The position numbers and the translations under genes were made by a program. A stretch of 64,000 nucleotides of DNA from NCBI GenBank assembly GCA_964023205.1, contig OZ026845.1, positions 6,086,001 to 6,150,000 of the forward strand. Reading direction: 5' to 3'. Every line of letters begins with the position of its first letter. The stretch's first letter is position 1. The notes below the pieces were generated by a model. The model made no database searches, had not been told where the DNA came from, and saw only the letters and a list, made by a program, of their open reading frames with translations. Below are positions 50,311 through 60,994 of this stretch, piece by piece. Origin of the DNA: Lutraria lutraria (taxonomy: Eukaryota > Mollusca > Bivalvia > Venerida > Mactridae).

Positions 50311-50540
50311 AGACATAATTTTTTTAGTTCTGGTTTCCTGCTCGTTAGAAATAGGTAGGTAGAGATTTCTTTACATTTTGGATAATTTTGATTAATACTC
50401 TTTAAAGCATGCAGAAAGGTAAAAAAGAGTGACAGTGAATGTTGCACTCACAGTTCCAGCCATATAAAAAAGTCTAGGGTCATGGGAAAAATTAGGGCAG
50501 GACTCAGGTAACCTGAGAAACAAACATTTTATTTAATTCC
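50311..50540. mobile_element. MITE family M1 copy
   Basis: AGTTCTGGTTTCCTGCTCGT at the left; GGTAACCTGAGAAACAAACA at the right. The body has AAAGCATGCAGAAAGGTAAA and GTCTAGGGTCATGGGAAAAA. Confidence 0.75.
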
Positions 50541-53297
50541 TTAGATCATTCCTATCATGCTTATTCATTTCATTCCCCGTAGTGACAATGATGTGTAATA
50601 TTTAGTCTTAAACATGGTTTGTGACTTATTAAAGAGTAATAATTAAAATCAGTCCAATACATAAAGTTTTATGGAAGCCTGTCTGGGGTGTGTCTGCACA
50701 GTGAAGTTGATCAGATGAACACCATAACCGAATCACTTGACATTAACATATCTGTCAAGTAAGTCACAGACGTGTCTGAATAAAGCTCATATGCATAATT
50801 AAAATCTGCCAAAAATGATATTAATATTTTTTTCAATTTTTATTAATAAATGATTTACATTGACTTTGGAATAATGTTTGCCTTGTCAATTAGCTACAAG
50901 GAACCTTTGAAATCTTTTTATAAAAATACCTTCCACATCTTTGGCCTGGCAACCCAGTATCTAAAAGTCACATACCTTGAACTATCTGACCCTTGACAGT
51001 AAAGCATCAAAAGTAATAAAAATTCTTATTACATCAATTTTTTACCAGATTAATGAGTAACTTTCAAAACAAAATAGAAGCAATGTTAGATGGATTGGGA
51101 TATATTAACATTTATTGAACACACTGTCATATAAACAAACAACAGCTTTCACCCGTCTTTATGTTAATAAAATGATAACAACAGTTGATGTTGTTTTAGG
51201 AAGATTATCATGATTATCACCAGCTACTGTAAATTGTTATTATTTTCTATTACACAAATACCTAACTACATTTTGTACACTGTTTTTATTTTACAACAGA
51301 AATAAAACAGAAAAATGTACAATCAGTCTTTGACCCATATATGGCCCCTGATTATCATTTACGAAGACCTCAGATGTGTGTCATGTAGTATAGTCTCCAT
51401 ACAGTCAATAAGAAAACTATATAATTTCATTTCTACAAATTTCAACAAGGGAGCTAACTCTAGTGTCACTCACAACAAATAACAAGACATGCTGTGAAGA
51501 ATAATCTTCCATATGAATGACAAAATTACCTTCTCAAAAATATCTACATTACTGTATATCTAAGACCTATATACACAAAGTCTTTGACTAGATACAAAAA
51601 ATTAAACACTGTGAGTATAACATTCTAAATGTATACCGGTATACATCAGAGACATAGATTATGTCTCTGCATGTATACATGTATTTCTACTTATTTACAA
51701 TTTTGCTTAAGTGAACCAAGGACACTATATAAACTGTTATATTGTAAGTGCATGACCCTGTGTGAAATTAATAAAACATGCAAAACATCACATCTCCCCC
51801 CCCCCCCTCCCCCCAAAAAACTACCAACCCCTTCAAATCCCAAAATATTAACATAGACCCTATAAACAATGAACATACCGTGAAATAGGAACTGACTCAA
51901 AATCTTATACAGTAAACTTTAAAGTTCCGCTATTAAGACCACCGGGCGTTCTGACAAAAAGTGGTCTTAATAGCGAGTCGGTCTTAATAGCGAGTCAGTC
52001 TATATGTATACAGAGTATTTGTATTAAGCAAATATTTGCCAGGAACAATGAACATATCGAGATGGACTTCTACAAAGTTTTCAGGCATGAAAATGTTTTC
52101 TATGAAAATTACAGTCATCAAAATGCAATCTTGATCTTACTTAAAATATTTAGAGACATTGCGATCATTATGCCCTATTTCAAATAGTCTAACAGTAACT
52201 AATTAGACTGTTTGTGATGGTGAGATACTTTTTTTTCAATTCGGCCCAGTCCCTCACAGAAAGGATTGCCCACCTGAATTCATTTTGAAATCGGCCTACC
52301 AGAAAGCTGAATAAGTATGGCGCTTATATATTTCATATAACAGGATATTTTAAACAGCTGATAATTATTTTATTAGTAGGTAGTCATGCACTCTCCAGAT
52401 GTTTAATATAAAATGTCAGCTGATAAAATATGCCATCCTGACTCGATCAAGAGACAAAAATGAGTAATTCCAAGAATACTTAAACACTCAATGGGGTTAA
52501 TAATACCAGAATGAATCTCTTGTTTGTCAGCTAAGATAATGTCAGGATCGATCCAGCCTGAATCAATCCATCTTGTTCTACATACAATGTCATAACAACA
52601 AATAGAGCTGGGAACCAGTGTTGTAGATTTAAGATACAACACAACATTGATATGTCACTAAGATCATTCATACATGTCATACCACTTGGAATCCAGCCAT
52701 TCAGAAAATTAGATATTTTCACAAAACGATATTCCAGAACATTTCATGCATCAAATGTTTAAATATAGGAAAGTACAATAATTTTCTTGGCACATAATAT
52801 TGACTTTTTTTCACACATTCTGCCAAATTTAATAACCTGTGGTTTGAACAATTTTACATAATGGAAATATCTCAAATTAAAGAGAAATAAATGAGACAGT
52901 ACCAGATAGATAAGTGTATTTGTTACACACATACTTTTATGGTTTTTTAAGAGGAATAGAATTTAGATTTAAAGAGGGTAGTATTGCTGTTGGTCCGTTT
53001 AGTGAAACAAAGTAGTAACTTCATACATACATACAACACTGTTGCACTAAATGGCCAGGGTGTCAATTGAAATACATATCTTAAGTCACAGAGACTTCCT
53101 GTTTTTAAACTTAAAAATTCATACCACTTGCCACAAAGGAAAGTGTCTTGAGAAAGCACAAATGTCGATCCACAGCTATTTTGACAACTCTAAGACTTTT
53201 TGTAAGCATTTAAAATTAATTGCCTGAAATATACATGTATACCATTGGTAGATCTAGAACTTATGTTTCTAAATAAGTAACTTTGCAAAAGAATGTC
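50541..53297. other. intronic sequence near the donor of the giant intron
   Basis: AT-rich. A poly-C tract lies at 51796. At 51907-52000 a TACAGTAAACTTTAAAGTTC word is followed by GGTCTTAATAGCGAGTC repeated twice, a remnant of a CAGT-ended MITE. Short reading frames at 52403-53159 have no family resemblance. Confidence 0.45.
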
Positions 53298-53359
53298 TAG
53301 AACATACAGTTTTGTATATAAGTTTTATGTCTACACAATTTGGGTTCATAGTCACTTAC

Positions 53360-53490
53360 TTGACATCTTCCATGAAGGCATACATTATTTGATGACTTAT
53401 CACACTGTGTTCCGTCTTTTACGAATCGATTGAATCGTGAATAAAACCCATACCTCGCAGATTTACACGTCACCTCACATGGACTCAATA
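53360..53490 (-). CDS. ADAMTS-like/papilin-type gene, cysteine-rich region exon
   Basis: This 131-bp exon encodes LSPCEVTCKSARYGFYSRFN, then RFVKDGTQCDKSSNNVCLHGRCQ. The order PC..TC...Y.....V.DGT.C......VC..G.C matches the cysteine-rich region of the ADAMTS superfamily. The acceptor is CATTTTACAG; the donor is TCAA/GTAAGTG, close to the ideal consensus. It receives one base from the 53841 exon and ends in phase 0, which matches the start of the exon at 1878. Every expected cysteine is present and there is no stop or frameshift, so it appears functional. The next coding exon is 51.5 kb away, an unusually long gap inside one folded domain. Confidence 0.9.
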
Positions 53491-53744
53491 CTGTAAAATG
53501 TAACAAAACATTTTTATTAAATATACAATATACGAACATGTGGCGAAAATTTGAAAATGGCGTTAAGTTCACTAAGGGAAGTAAATGATGATTTGCAAAA
53601 TATTATGATGATGTGAACTGGTTCCGTTAAACTGGCTATACTGGAACAAGGAACGGGAACCAATTAAATGATGATGGCGTTATAAGATAAAAGGGAGGTT
53701 ACTCATAATAAAAATAATAAAACGATAGATAAACGTTTTCTTAC

Positions 53745-53841
53745 GGTTATTGTGAGCAATCCATCGATAAATTCTACCACGAAATGGAATGTGGTTTTGT
53801 TTATCACATTCTTCCTGCCGAAAATCGGTCTTTTTGCAGCC
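53745..53841 (-). CDS. ADAMTS-like/papilin-type gene, exon at TSP1/cysteine-rich junction
   Basis: This 97-bp exon reads GCKKTDFRQEECDKQNHIPF followed by RGRIYRWIAHNN. The block DFRxEQC...F.GR.YRW is the conserved start of the cysteine-rich region in ADAMTS, ADAMTSL and papilin proteins. The acceptor is TACAATTTCAG; the donor is AACC/GTAAGA. It enters in phase 0 and leaves one base (C), completed to CTA (Leu) by the next exon. The following intron is only 254 bp. YRW before a short linker is more usual in ADAMTS-like and papilin proteins than in the proteases, but one exon cannot decide between them. A 13-bp perfect inverted repeat lies about 60 bp upstream of the acceptor. Confidence 0.88.
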
Positions 53842-53901
53842 CTGAAATTGTACACAAACCATTCGAAATGAATTGTTAATAAATTTCGAACATTTTATGC
53901 A

Positions 53902-53934
53902 ATCAGAGACGTATTATAAATATACGTCTCTGAT
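53902..53934 (-). other. perfect 13-bp inverted repeat upstream of a splice acceptor
   Basis: ATCAGAGACGTAT, a 7-base loop, then ATACGTCTCTGAT. It lies 61-93 bases upstream of the exon at 53841 in the sense of transcription. Confidence 0.85.
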
Positions 53935-54713
53935 GTTATGTATAAAATTTAAGTTCGTTTTGTACTATACATCATTATACACAAATGTATAATTGTCACA
54001 GATGACATGGGCACGATTAACGATCATGTTGAAGAAATGCAATGAAATACTTTTGTTAATTTATCGTAATTCTTATTTCTTTGCAGTGAATTGCATCAGT
54101 ACGATACAAAAACGTTACTTGTTATATTTAGTAGCTAATGTTTCATCAGAAAATATTGCCCATTAATCATTTTACTAAAAGCACTATAGAATTATTTGAT
54201 CACTTGTTTGTTCGTAAGTTTATGTATTTCAGTGTTTTACTGAAGGTATGTTAACTACATCATATCTTAACCCTGCTTGCCCGAGATGTCATCATACCGT
54301 TTAAGGGTAGAGATTTCATCATGATTACTAATTTTGTTGGTGTCAGTGATAGACCCTGGAGTGACAATACCCCACGCGGCGAGGAGCAAGTGAAGATAAA
54401 ATTGGGACCATTTTCAGGTAAGCGCATACTGAGCATCGGGTTAAACTCTCTCTGACCGTCAGTTTTAACAAAATCTCCATGACATTTAATTTATCTCGGC
54501 TGCAAATTTTGAAATAACTATGATTGCAATTTTAAACTCTGTATACTCTAATAAATTCGCTCTAGATACAAGACATATTAGACAGCACAGTCCGTTTTGC
54601 GCTCCGTTGAGCTTCAATTATTCAAACAAGATTGAGAGACGACAGATGATATCGATATTATGACTAAATATATTTGTATATCTATATTATATGGAGTCGT
54701 CACACTCATGTCA

Positions 54714-54907
54714 GGCCTAAAAACTGTTTGTTCCTGGTTATATGCTCATTGAGAGTAGGGTCGGTAAGTCGGGACTTTTTTGGTTCTTGAAAGCGTGTGG
54801 GAAGGTAAAAAATGAGGTAGTGGATTTTCAGTTCCTCGGGCTTATAAGTAGTCAAGAATCGCAGAGAAAAATTAGGGTATGTTGAGTTACCAGAAACAAA
54901 CATTTTA
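54714..54907. mobile_element. MITE family M1 copy in a second intron
   Basis: AGGCCTAAAAACTGTTTGTT, CCTGGTTATATGCTCATTGA at the left; GAGTTACCAGAAACAAACAT at the right. It lies in the intron between the 56528 and 53841 exons, so the family is not confined to the giant intron. Confidence 0.8.
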
Positions 54908-55494
54908 CGCTGCTGAAGTATCAATTTCGTTTTATACATAATGTTTTCTTCAATAGAGTGACACTTACTTATATCGATCAGAAGTGAAGTTTGTGCGGTA
55001 GCCCGTTGGTGACATATTTGACGAGGTAAATGAATCATAAAAACTTGACGCTGGGTGTCCTCCGTCGCGAAGATAACAAGATTACTTGAGTATCCCACCC
55101 ACAAGTCATTTTTTTCTAACCACGTTTAACACTGATGAAAGGAAAATGAATGCAATTTTTCACGAACCGATGACCAAGTTTAGAGAAACTGAGGTTAACT
55201 AAGATTAGATGGTCATTTCTACTTTAATCCGTTGATTTCTCAAGGCAAATTAAGCGTCTTTCATAATTCTACGCACAGGCATACGATCTTACAAAGGACA
55301 CCACACTTATCTCATGATATATCTACATTAAATAAACTAAACATGATCTGTATTGAAGTACATTTTTGTATCCTTAAAGTATGTGCTTGCTGTAAAACAA
55401 TTCCATATGTGTAGTGTGTTCTATAATAGATAATCATCTTTCAATGTGACATAGACATAAAAGTAGGAATGAAAAATTGCTTAGAAGTATTAAA

Positions 55495-55960
55495 AATCGG
55501 TTCGATATTACGTTTGGTATGAGATCGTTTGCAATAACAGAAGTCGGCTCGATTTAGAGTTTAGTAAAATATTACTTGGAGTAACAGAAATCGGTTCGAT
55601 TTAAAGTCTGGTTTACTTATAATTACTTAGTGTCGTGAAAGTCGTGGCTCGCTTTAGTTTCGTATAATATGGCATGGAAATAATATTACTTGGGAGCAAT
55701 AGAAATCGGTTCGGGGTAAAATTTGGTTTGTATAGTTTTGCCTGGGACCATATTGGTCCAACATTTTGCATAATCATTTTGTTGCTTTAAGCTATGGAAA
55801 TCGGTTCGGGTACTAGTAAAATTTGGTTTGTATAGTTTTGTCTGGGACCATATTGGTCCAACGTTTTGTATAATCATTTTGTTGCTTTGAGCTATGGAAA
55901 TCGGTTCGGTGTAAAGTTTTGTGTAATATTACATGTACTTGCGTTTCTGTTTAAAGTTTG
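55495..55960. repeat. tandem ATCGGTTCG repeat with a 96-bp duplication
   Basis: (A)GAAATCGGTTCG-like words recur at about 55496, 55541, 55586, 55702, 55797 and 55897. The segment from 55702 to 55797 (AAAATTTGGTTTGTATAGTT ... TTGGTCCAAC ... TTTTGTTGCTTTAAG) is repeated almost exactly in the next 100 bp. Confidence 0.85.
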
Positions 55961-56482
55961 GTATGTTGATACCAGTCCAATAAACAAATAGTTTTAAGGA
56001 TTTTTGTCAACAAATCATGCATTTCTACGAGTCAGGTAAATGTTTAAACCTTGAAATTTTACGACAGAATACTCTTCCAGTTTAAGTTATCAGATCAAAT
56101 ACTGCAATAATGCTGTCGAAGACTTCAGATAAGAGATTTCCACAGAAATCTATAAACCTATCTCATTCGAAGGTACATGTAATTAAAGGTGAACGATTCA
56201 TTTGAATCCTGGTTTTGTTTCGGCAGACAGTGTTTACAGAAATTATGTTTAGTTACACAGTATGAAATACAGTGCATTAATTTTAGAATTTCAAGTTTAC
56301 CTAGACTCCTTTTTGCAGCGTCAGCCACGATATCAATAGAGTTAATTATAGCATTTATGAATGATTCAAATTCTCCTAAAGAAGCACTGTAAGTTACTTT
56401 ATGAATTACGACACACTGCATGTCAATGTGGAGTTGATTGTTTTATAATTGAATTGCAATTGCTTCAATATAAAGTACCAAC

Positions 56483-56528
56483 CTTCCGTTCGCAGGTTTT
56501 GTATTGTTTCTGTACGCCTGTACATGGT
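56483..56528 (-). CDS. ADAMTS-like/papilin-type gene, 46-bp micro-exon completing the TSP1 repeat
   Basis: This 46-bp exon supplies PCTGVQKQYKTCERK. The pattern C-x-G, then Y-x-x-C, is the second half of a TSP1 repeat and leads directly into GCKKTDFRQEEC of the next exon. The acceptor is AAAATACAG before 56528; the donor GTTGGT after 56483 is weak. It takes one base to finish the Arg codon begun in the 59 kb exon and ends in phase 0, which is exactly what the 53841 exon requires. The match of length, phase and cysteine pattern makes a chance call unlikely. It is too short for an ORF search and could be missed by automated gene finders. The flanking introns are about 2.5 kb (upstream) and 2.6 kb (downstream). 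Confidence 0.75.
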
Positions 56529-56580
56529 CTGTATTTTGATCCTGAGTTATTGAACGCACTGAAAAATATATAGATGTATG

Positions 56581-56812
56581 TATGGGACCATGTCGTGGTC
56601 CAGTGTGCTGGATTAGTAACCCGGAGATCCGGGTTCGAATCCCGGTCCAGGCAGGTTATACCCTTCCGATGAAAATTTTACAAAAATGCGATTTTCCTGC
56701 GTACATTGTATACATGCGGAGAAGTTGCCAGCTCCTTGTGGAATGGAAAGTACATTCCAGAAAAATTGGTTAGGTGAATGTTAAAAACGGCGTTCAACTC
56801 TCTGAAAAAGAC
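56581..56812 (+). mobile_element. tRNA-derived SINE, family C, well preserved
   Basis: Head: GGACCATGTCGTGGTCCAGT, then AACCCGGAGATCCGGGTTCG with B-box GGTTCGAATCC. Body: TACCCTTCCGATGAAAATTT, CTCCTTGTGGAATGG, and tail GTTAAAAACGGCGTTCAAC. It starts about 50 bp upstream (in gene orientation) of the acceptor of the 46-bp exon at 56528. Confidence 0.85.
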
Positions 56813-57525
56813 AAACTGTCAGTCCAAAATATACCAAAGACCAAACACAAACGTTAATACTACATGTATAACAGTTATACTATATGAAGGACTTATATAC
56901 ATGTATGCATGTAAGTCCTCGACTACATGTTTTATTAGTATTATAGTTATTCTACTCAAAATGTACCAGTTCATTGACGGGTTCACATTTGCTTTGAGTA
57001 AGCTGGATGGTATCTTCGCTATGTCTATTCTATACTAACACGAAAATGAATGTGTGCACTTTCATATTTGGCATATCATCTAAATACCTCAAGACGCATA
57101 CTTATTCTTACGTTAAACAGTCTTCTGATAATTATTACATTTCAACTAAACGTAAAACATCGTGTAGCCAATACATTTTTACACATTTTGACACCAAATT
57201 TGCCTATATTTAGCTTAGAAAAATTCCTTCAAACAAAGTGCACACTTTCTTTTTCGTGTGAGTATATCATAATATCATTACAATTCCTTTACTCCCTAAA
57301 GCATAATTTACAATTTCTCAACAAATTGTTCTATTTGTGTTTATCATCATAAAGATGCTGTTGCTGAGAAATATTTTGTTTATCATAAATGAAGATCAAA
57401 ATGAATTTCCAGAAATATGCACATTTATCGATATCTAGATCACACTCTGGTGGGAACTGTATATTTTACTTTACAAAACACATTACACTCACAATAAATA
57501 CAAATGCTGGCACAAAATACTACAC

Positions 57526-57713
57526 TACAGTAAAACCTTAGAACAAACGCCACCCTTGGAAAAAACAAAATTTGGCCTTTATAGACAGATGACCCTTTTT
57601 CGGAGGTAATTTTGTTCTAAATAGTCAATGACAGTTTTAAAAGGATGGCCTTTTAATATTCACAGGATGACCGATATTCGGAGGTGGTCGTTAAAAAATG
57701 TTTGGCTGTAGTT
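57526..57713. mobile_element. MITE family M3 copy
   Basis: TACAGTAAAACCTTAGAACA then AACGCCACCCTTGGAAAAAA at the left; GTTTGGCTGTAG at the right. Interior AAACAAAATTTGGCCTTTAT, TTGTTCTAAATAGTCAATGA. Confidence 0.75.
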
Positions 57714-59027
57714 TTAAACAATTTAACTTCCTCATTTCTTTAGTTTCACATTCAAACGTTTTATTTTCGCCTCCCATTTTTTCTTGTATTTGTCTTTCTT
57801 TCAAAATCTTTATTTTTACTTAGACATTATTATAGTACGATATATAATTATTGTCCCCACCCCTCCATTCCTTCCTCTTGAAATGATTCCCCACCTTTCA
57901 TTTACATTGTATTTCGATTTTGGCATCACGTGCCGTTTGTATTAAACTCTGACGTCAGATCAAAATTGTGGCCCCATTTTGTTGGATTGTCCTCACATTT
58001 TTACTTAATTAACGCTTATGTGCGTTAATAAATCAGAATTAATTTTCCAAATTACGATGGTATTTCTTAGAAAACAAGTTGTTTAAAAGGAGTTTCTAGT
58101 ATGTCTTAAATGTCTGTTCGATTGTACTGAAGACTTCAAAGTCGTAGAGCTGTTTTGTCTACATTACGCAACTTTACAAAAACATGTCATCATTACGTGA
58201 CACACTTCTTAAGTATATACTTTTAATCGAATATTTATGAGTTTTCTGCTTGTTTTTAATGCAAAGAGTCTCTATGTCAGGTTGAGAAATGAGTTCGGGT
58301 AGTGTAGGGCCCTAACGAAACCATCAAGCGGCAGACAGCGGGAGTAAATGAGCTTAAAAGTAATTGACAAGTATACGCTGATTTTAAGAATTGGGCAGAT
58401 TTATAATATTTGCCCATTGTGGTACTGTTCGCTGTAAATGTTCAACTAGGCTTAGGAATGAATGTGTAGAATATGCTAAACACTCGTTTGTGTGGCATGT
58501 TTTTATGTTGACGCCAATGTTAAAACGTTTCGGGTCAAAGGTCTTATCTTTCTGGATTAGTAGAAGTTCAAATGACTTATGTCGGCTTACGAACATATCC
58601 TTGCTGATTTAGACAGCATTTATTTTATATAAATTATATTTACTTGACCCATCTGATCAAATAATACGCGACTGTCCGATAATTAAACATCGAATCTTAA
58701 ATATCTAACCAAGGTACTTTGGAGTGAGCACTTATCTGTGTGACATCTTATTTAAACATCAAATACACACATAGTTCACATAATACATGATGTATGGTTT
58801 TATCATAATGTTCTTTGTTGTTAATCCACCCAAATGACATCCACGATGTAATTCAACTCAAACATTTATCCAAAAGTTATCTATTGAAACAAATGACCAT
58901 AATTTGTATCAAAATGTATGATTTAAATACCTAACTCGCTTCAAGTTGCCTTTACCACAGTTCAAGCAAAAGTAAAACATTGTCCATGATTGCCATTGAA
59001 ATACGTAAACGAATATTCATTGTATAC
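57714..59027. other. intron, nothing recognised
   Basis: Part of the intron between the 59143 and 56528 exons. A CACGTGCC/GACGTCAGA patch lies near 57930. No coding resemblance. Confidence 0.45.
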
Positions 59028-59143
59028 CTTTTATCACATGACCGTGTTCTGTACCCGAGTAAATCTGAGCATGTTTCACATCCTGTCCAAGATGTCCACT
59101 CCTTCCAGACACCATCCGTGTCAGACTGTAGGCTTACTGAGCT
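59028..59143 (-). CDS. ADAMTS-like/papilin-type gene, exon encoding first part of TSP1 repeat
   Basis: This internal exon of 116 bp reads SSVSLQSDTDGVWKEWTSW then TGCETCSDLLGYRTRSCDK. The WxxWxxW run followed by spaced cysteines and RTRSC is the first half of a thrombospondin type-1 repeat. The acceptor is TATTTTTCAG before 59143 and the donor is AAAAG/GTATAC after 59028. It enters in phase 0 and leaves two bases (AG), which the 46-bp exon at 56528 completes to an Arg codon. In this protein class the TSP1 repeat sits before the cysteine-rich and spacer domains and acts in the extracellular matrix. WKEW fits the WxxW C-mannosylation pattern. The first cysteine pair is CETC, one residue shorter than the usual CxxxC. 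The upstream exon was not found, so I cannot tell whether a metalloprotease domain precedes it. Confidence 0.82.
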
Positions 59144-60994
59144 CTGAAAAATAACTGTATAATTTAGAGCATGTTTGTTGAAAATTTGAAGTTAAAAATA
59201 TGTTTGAAACAAAAACCGACACCAAGCCGATACAAGAAGTGGCCTCCGATTACTATATTTAGAATCAAATTGGCCGCCGCGCACTGGGTGATTCAAAACC
59301 GGTCTGTATCACAATTTAATACGTACTTCTGTGACTCGCTAAAAGCTTGTGGAGAAATTCAATTTGTGTATCTGTTTAGACGAAAATTTACTTTGATGTA
59401 CTCATGACTAAATTCTTGATTCAAAAACGAACAAACATAACATTAAGTTAAATGTGATTATACAACTGTATCATTAAACTCACGAGACAAACAACTGCCT
59501 TTTGTATCAATCTATGAAAGTAAATAAGGATTGGTTTATGATTTACCACTGTGCATGTATTTATTTTATGCACAATCGCTTTTATTAACTTCAGAAAATG
59601 GATTCATTCATTGCATTCGTCCCAAGATTTATGCTGACATTTGATATTCTTTTATTTAATTAGATTATTTGAATATATTAGCATATGTAAATGGCCGTAT
59701 TTTTCAATGAATCTGCATCAATAATGCATCATTACTAAAATGTTAAATCTGAATTTTCACGATGACATTAAATGTTTCATTATAGATAGGATAAAACGTA
59801 ATGGTAGGATTTAACGTGATAAGAGATTTATTCTGTTTTGTACTGAGTCAATTTTCTAAAAGGTCCACCTTTTATTATATAGCACTGGGTGAAAATCATC
59901 CAATACACTTGCATGGTTGATCAGCTCATGGGCTTTTTATACATATAATCCAAATTATACTTAATTTGAATACTCGATTTATTTGCGTAGATCGACTGTA
60001 AGTATTGTAAAACTTCAAGAATTGAGTTTTCTTATTAAGGTGCATGTTTAGCATTCGACTTATATTAAGTTAGTGCATATATGTAATTGCACTTGCTTGT
60101 AAAATACTGACATTCTGGTTTTGTTGATTTTCAGAGAACCGTGGTATAGCTGCTTAAAGTCAATCGATTTAACACAATTTGTTTTTCAGTTTTGTTGTCA
60201 AGAGCAAGCGTTCGAGTAAGAAGTTTCACACAATATGACCTGAGTAAGCTGCGTGCTACATTATTGCACGGGATTATCGAGAATGTGTTGTGAATCGACA
60301 GGACAATATGACACTTAATTCTTTAAAAAATCAAATCTTAATTTATATGTGTCCATGAAGCGACAGTTTTATTCTGGGATTATGTATTAGTCTAAACTTA
60401 CCATACTGTCCGCTCAGAACACAACCTGAATTTGACCAAATGACAAGAGGCCGGTTCGATTGATCGAACGGAAGGGCTGCTTGATGAGGCTTTATGTCAA
60501 GGCTGGTTATGTCTTATCACTAATATAACCATCTTGCAGCAAGACTGGGGTTTTTACGGGATATAAACAACAGTTTCGTCTCAGATGACTCAGGAAATAC
60601 GCCTCTACTATATCCAGTAAATAAAGTGAAGTAGTTATCATAGTTTGCTTCAGTTTACGAGGAGCAGCTGTGGTATAATTTGATACTTTACAGAATTATT
60701 GCACGTGCAAGAGTGTTTGTCGTGCATGGAATGCGATAGTTGCTATGAAATCAGCCGGTGGTAAACACCAAGACGGTTTTCTCCAAGGAGATGATGACAG
60801 CACTTATGTTATAATATCATATATATATTTAATCAACTGTTTGTCCTTGAATTCTGTTTAGTTTTGTTGTGCTTGAGGCCGTATTAAACATCGATTCAGT
60901 TATGTACAATCATCAGTTTGTATACCTAACCATTGCTCCTGCTTTTGCCTACATCTTCAGATGCAACTGACGGCTCCCCTAAGTGTTTTTCTCG
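59144..60994. other. sequence upstream of the first visible exon
   Basis: Should be intron, since the exon at 59143 has an acceptor. No upstream exon, signal peptide or promoter could be recognised. Confidence 0.45.

Larger units (their letters stand above)
1879..53359 (-). other. giant intron (about 51.5 kb) of the ADAMTS-like gene
   Basis: The donor GTAAGTG next to 53359 and the acceptor TTTTTAG ending at 1879 join two exons in matching phase 0, so everything between is one intron unless an unrecognised exon lies inside. I saw no convincing coding exon in it. It is filled with minisatellites, SINEs, MITEs and pearl-like elements listed separately. Alternative exons or nested genes cannot be excluded by eye. 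Confidence 0.7.

Noticed and set aside
51629..51856. Proline-rich reading frame
   Set aside because: It is created by a poly-C tract and has no family resemblance.
54706..55104. 132-residue minus-strand reading frame taken as one gene
   Set aside because: Its C-terminal half is a copy of MITE M1. Only the N-terminal part, before a GTAAGT donor, is kept as a candidate exon in the findings.
56585..56655. Functional tRNA gene (plus strand)
   Set aside because: The same head and body recur at 33582 and 35595, so it is the head of a SINE. Stem pairing is incomplete.
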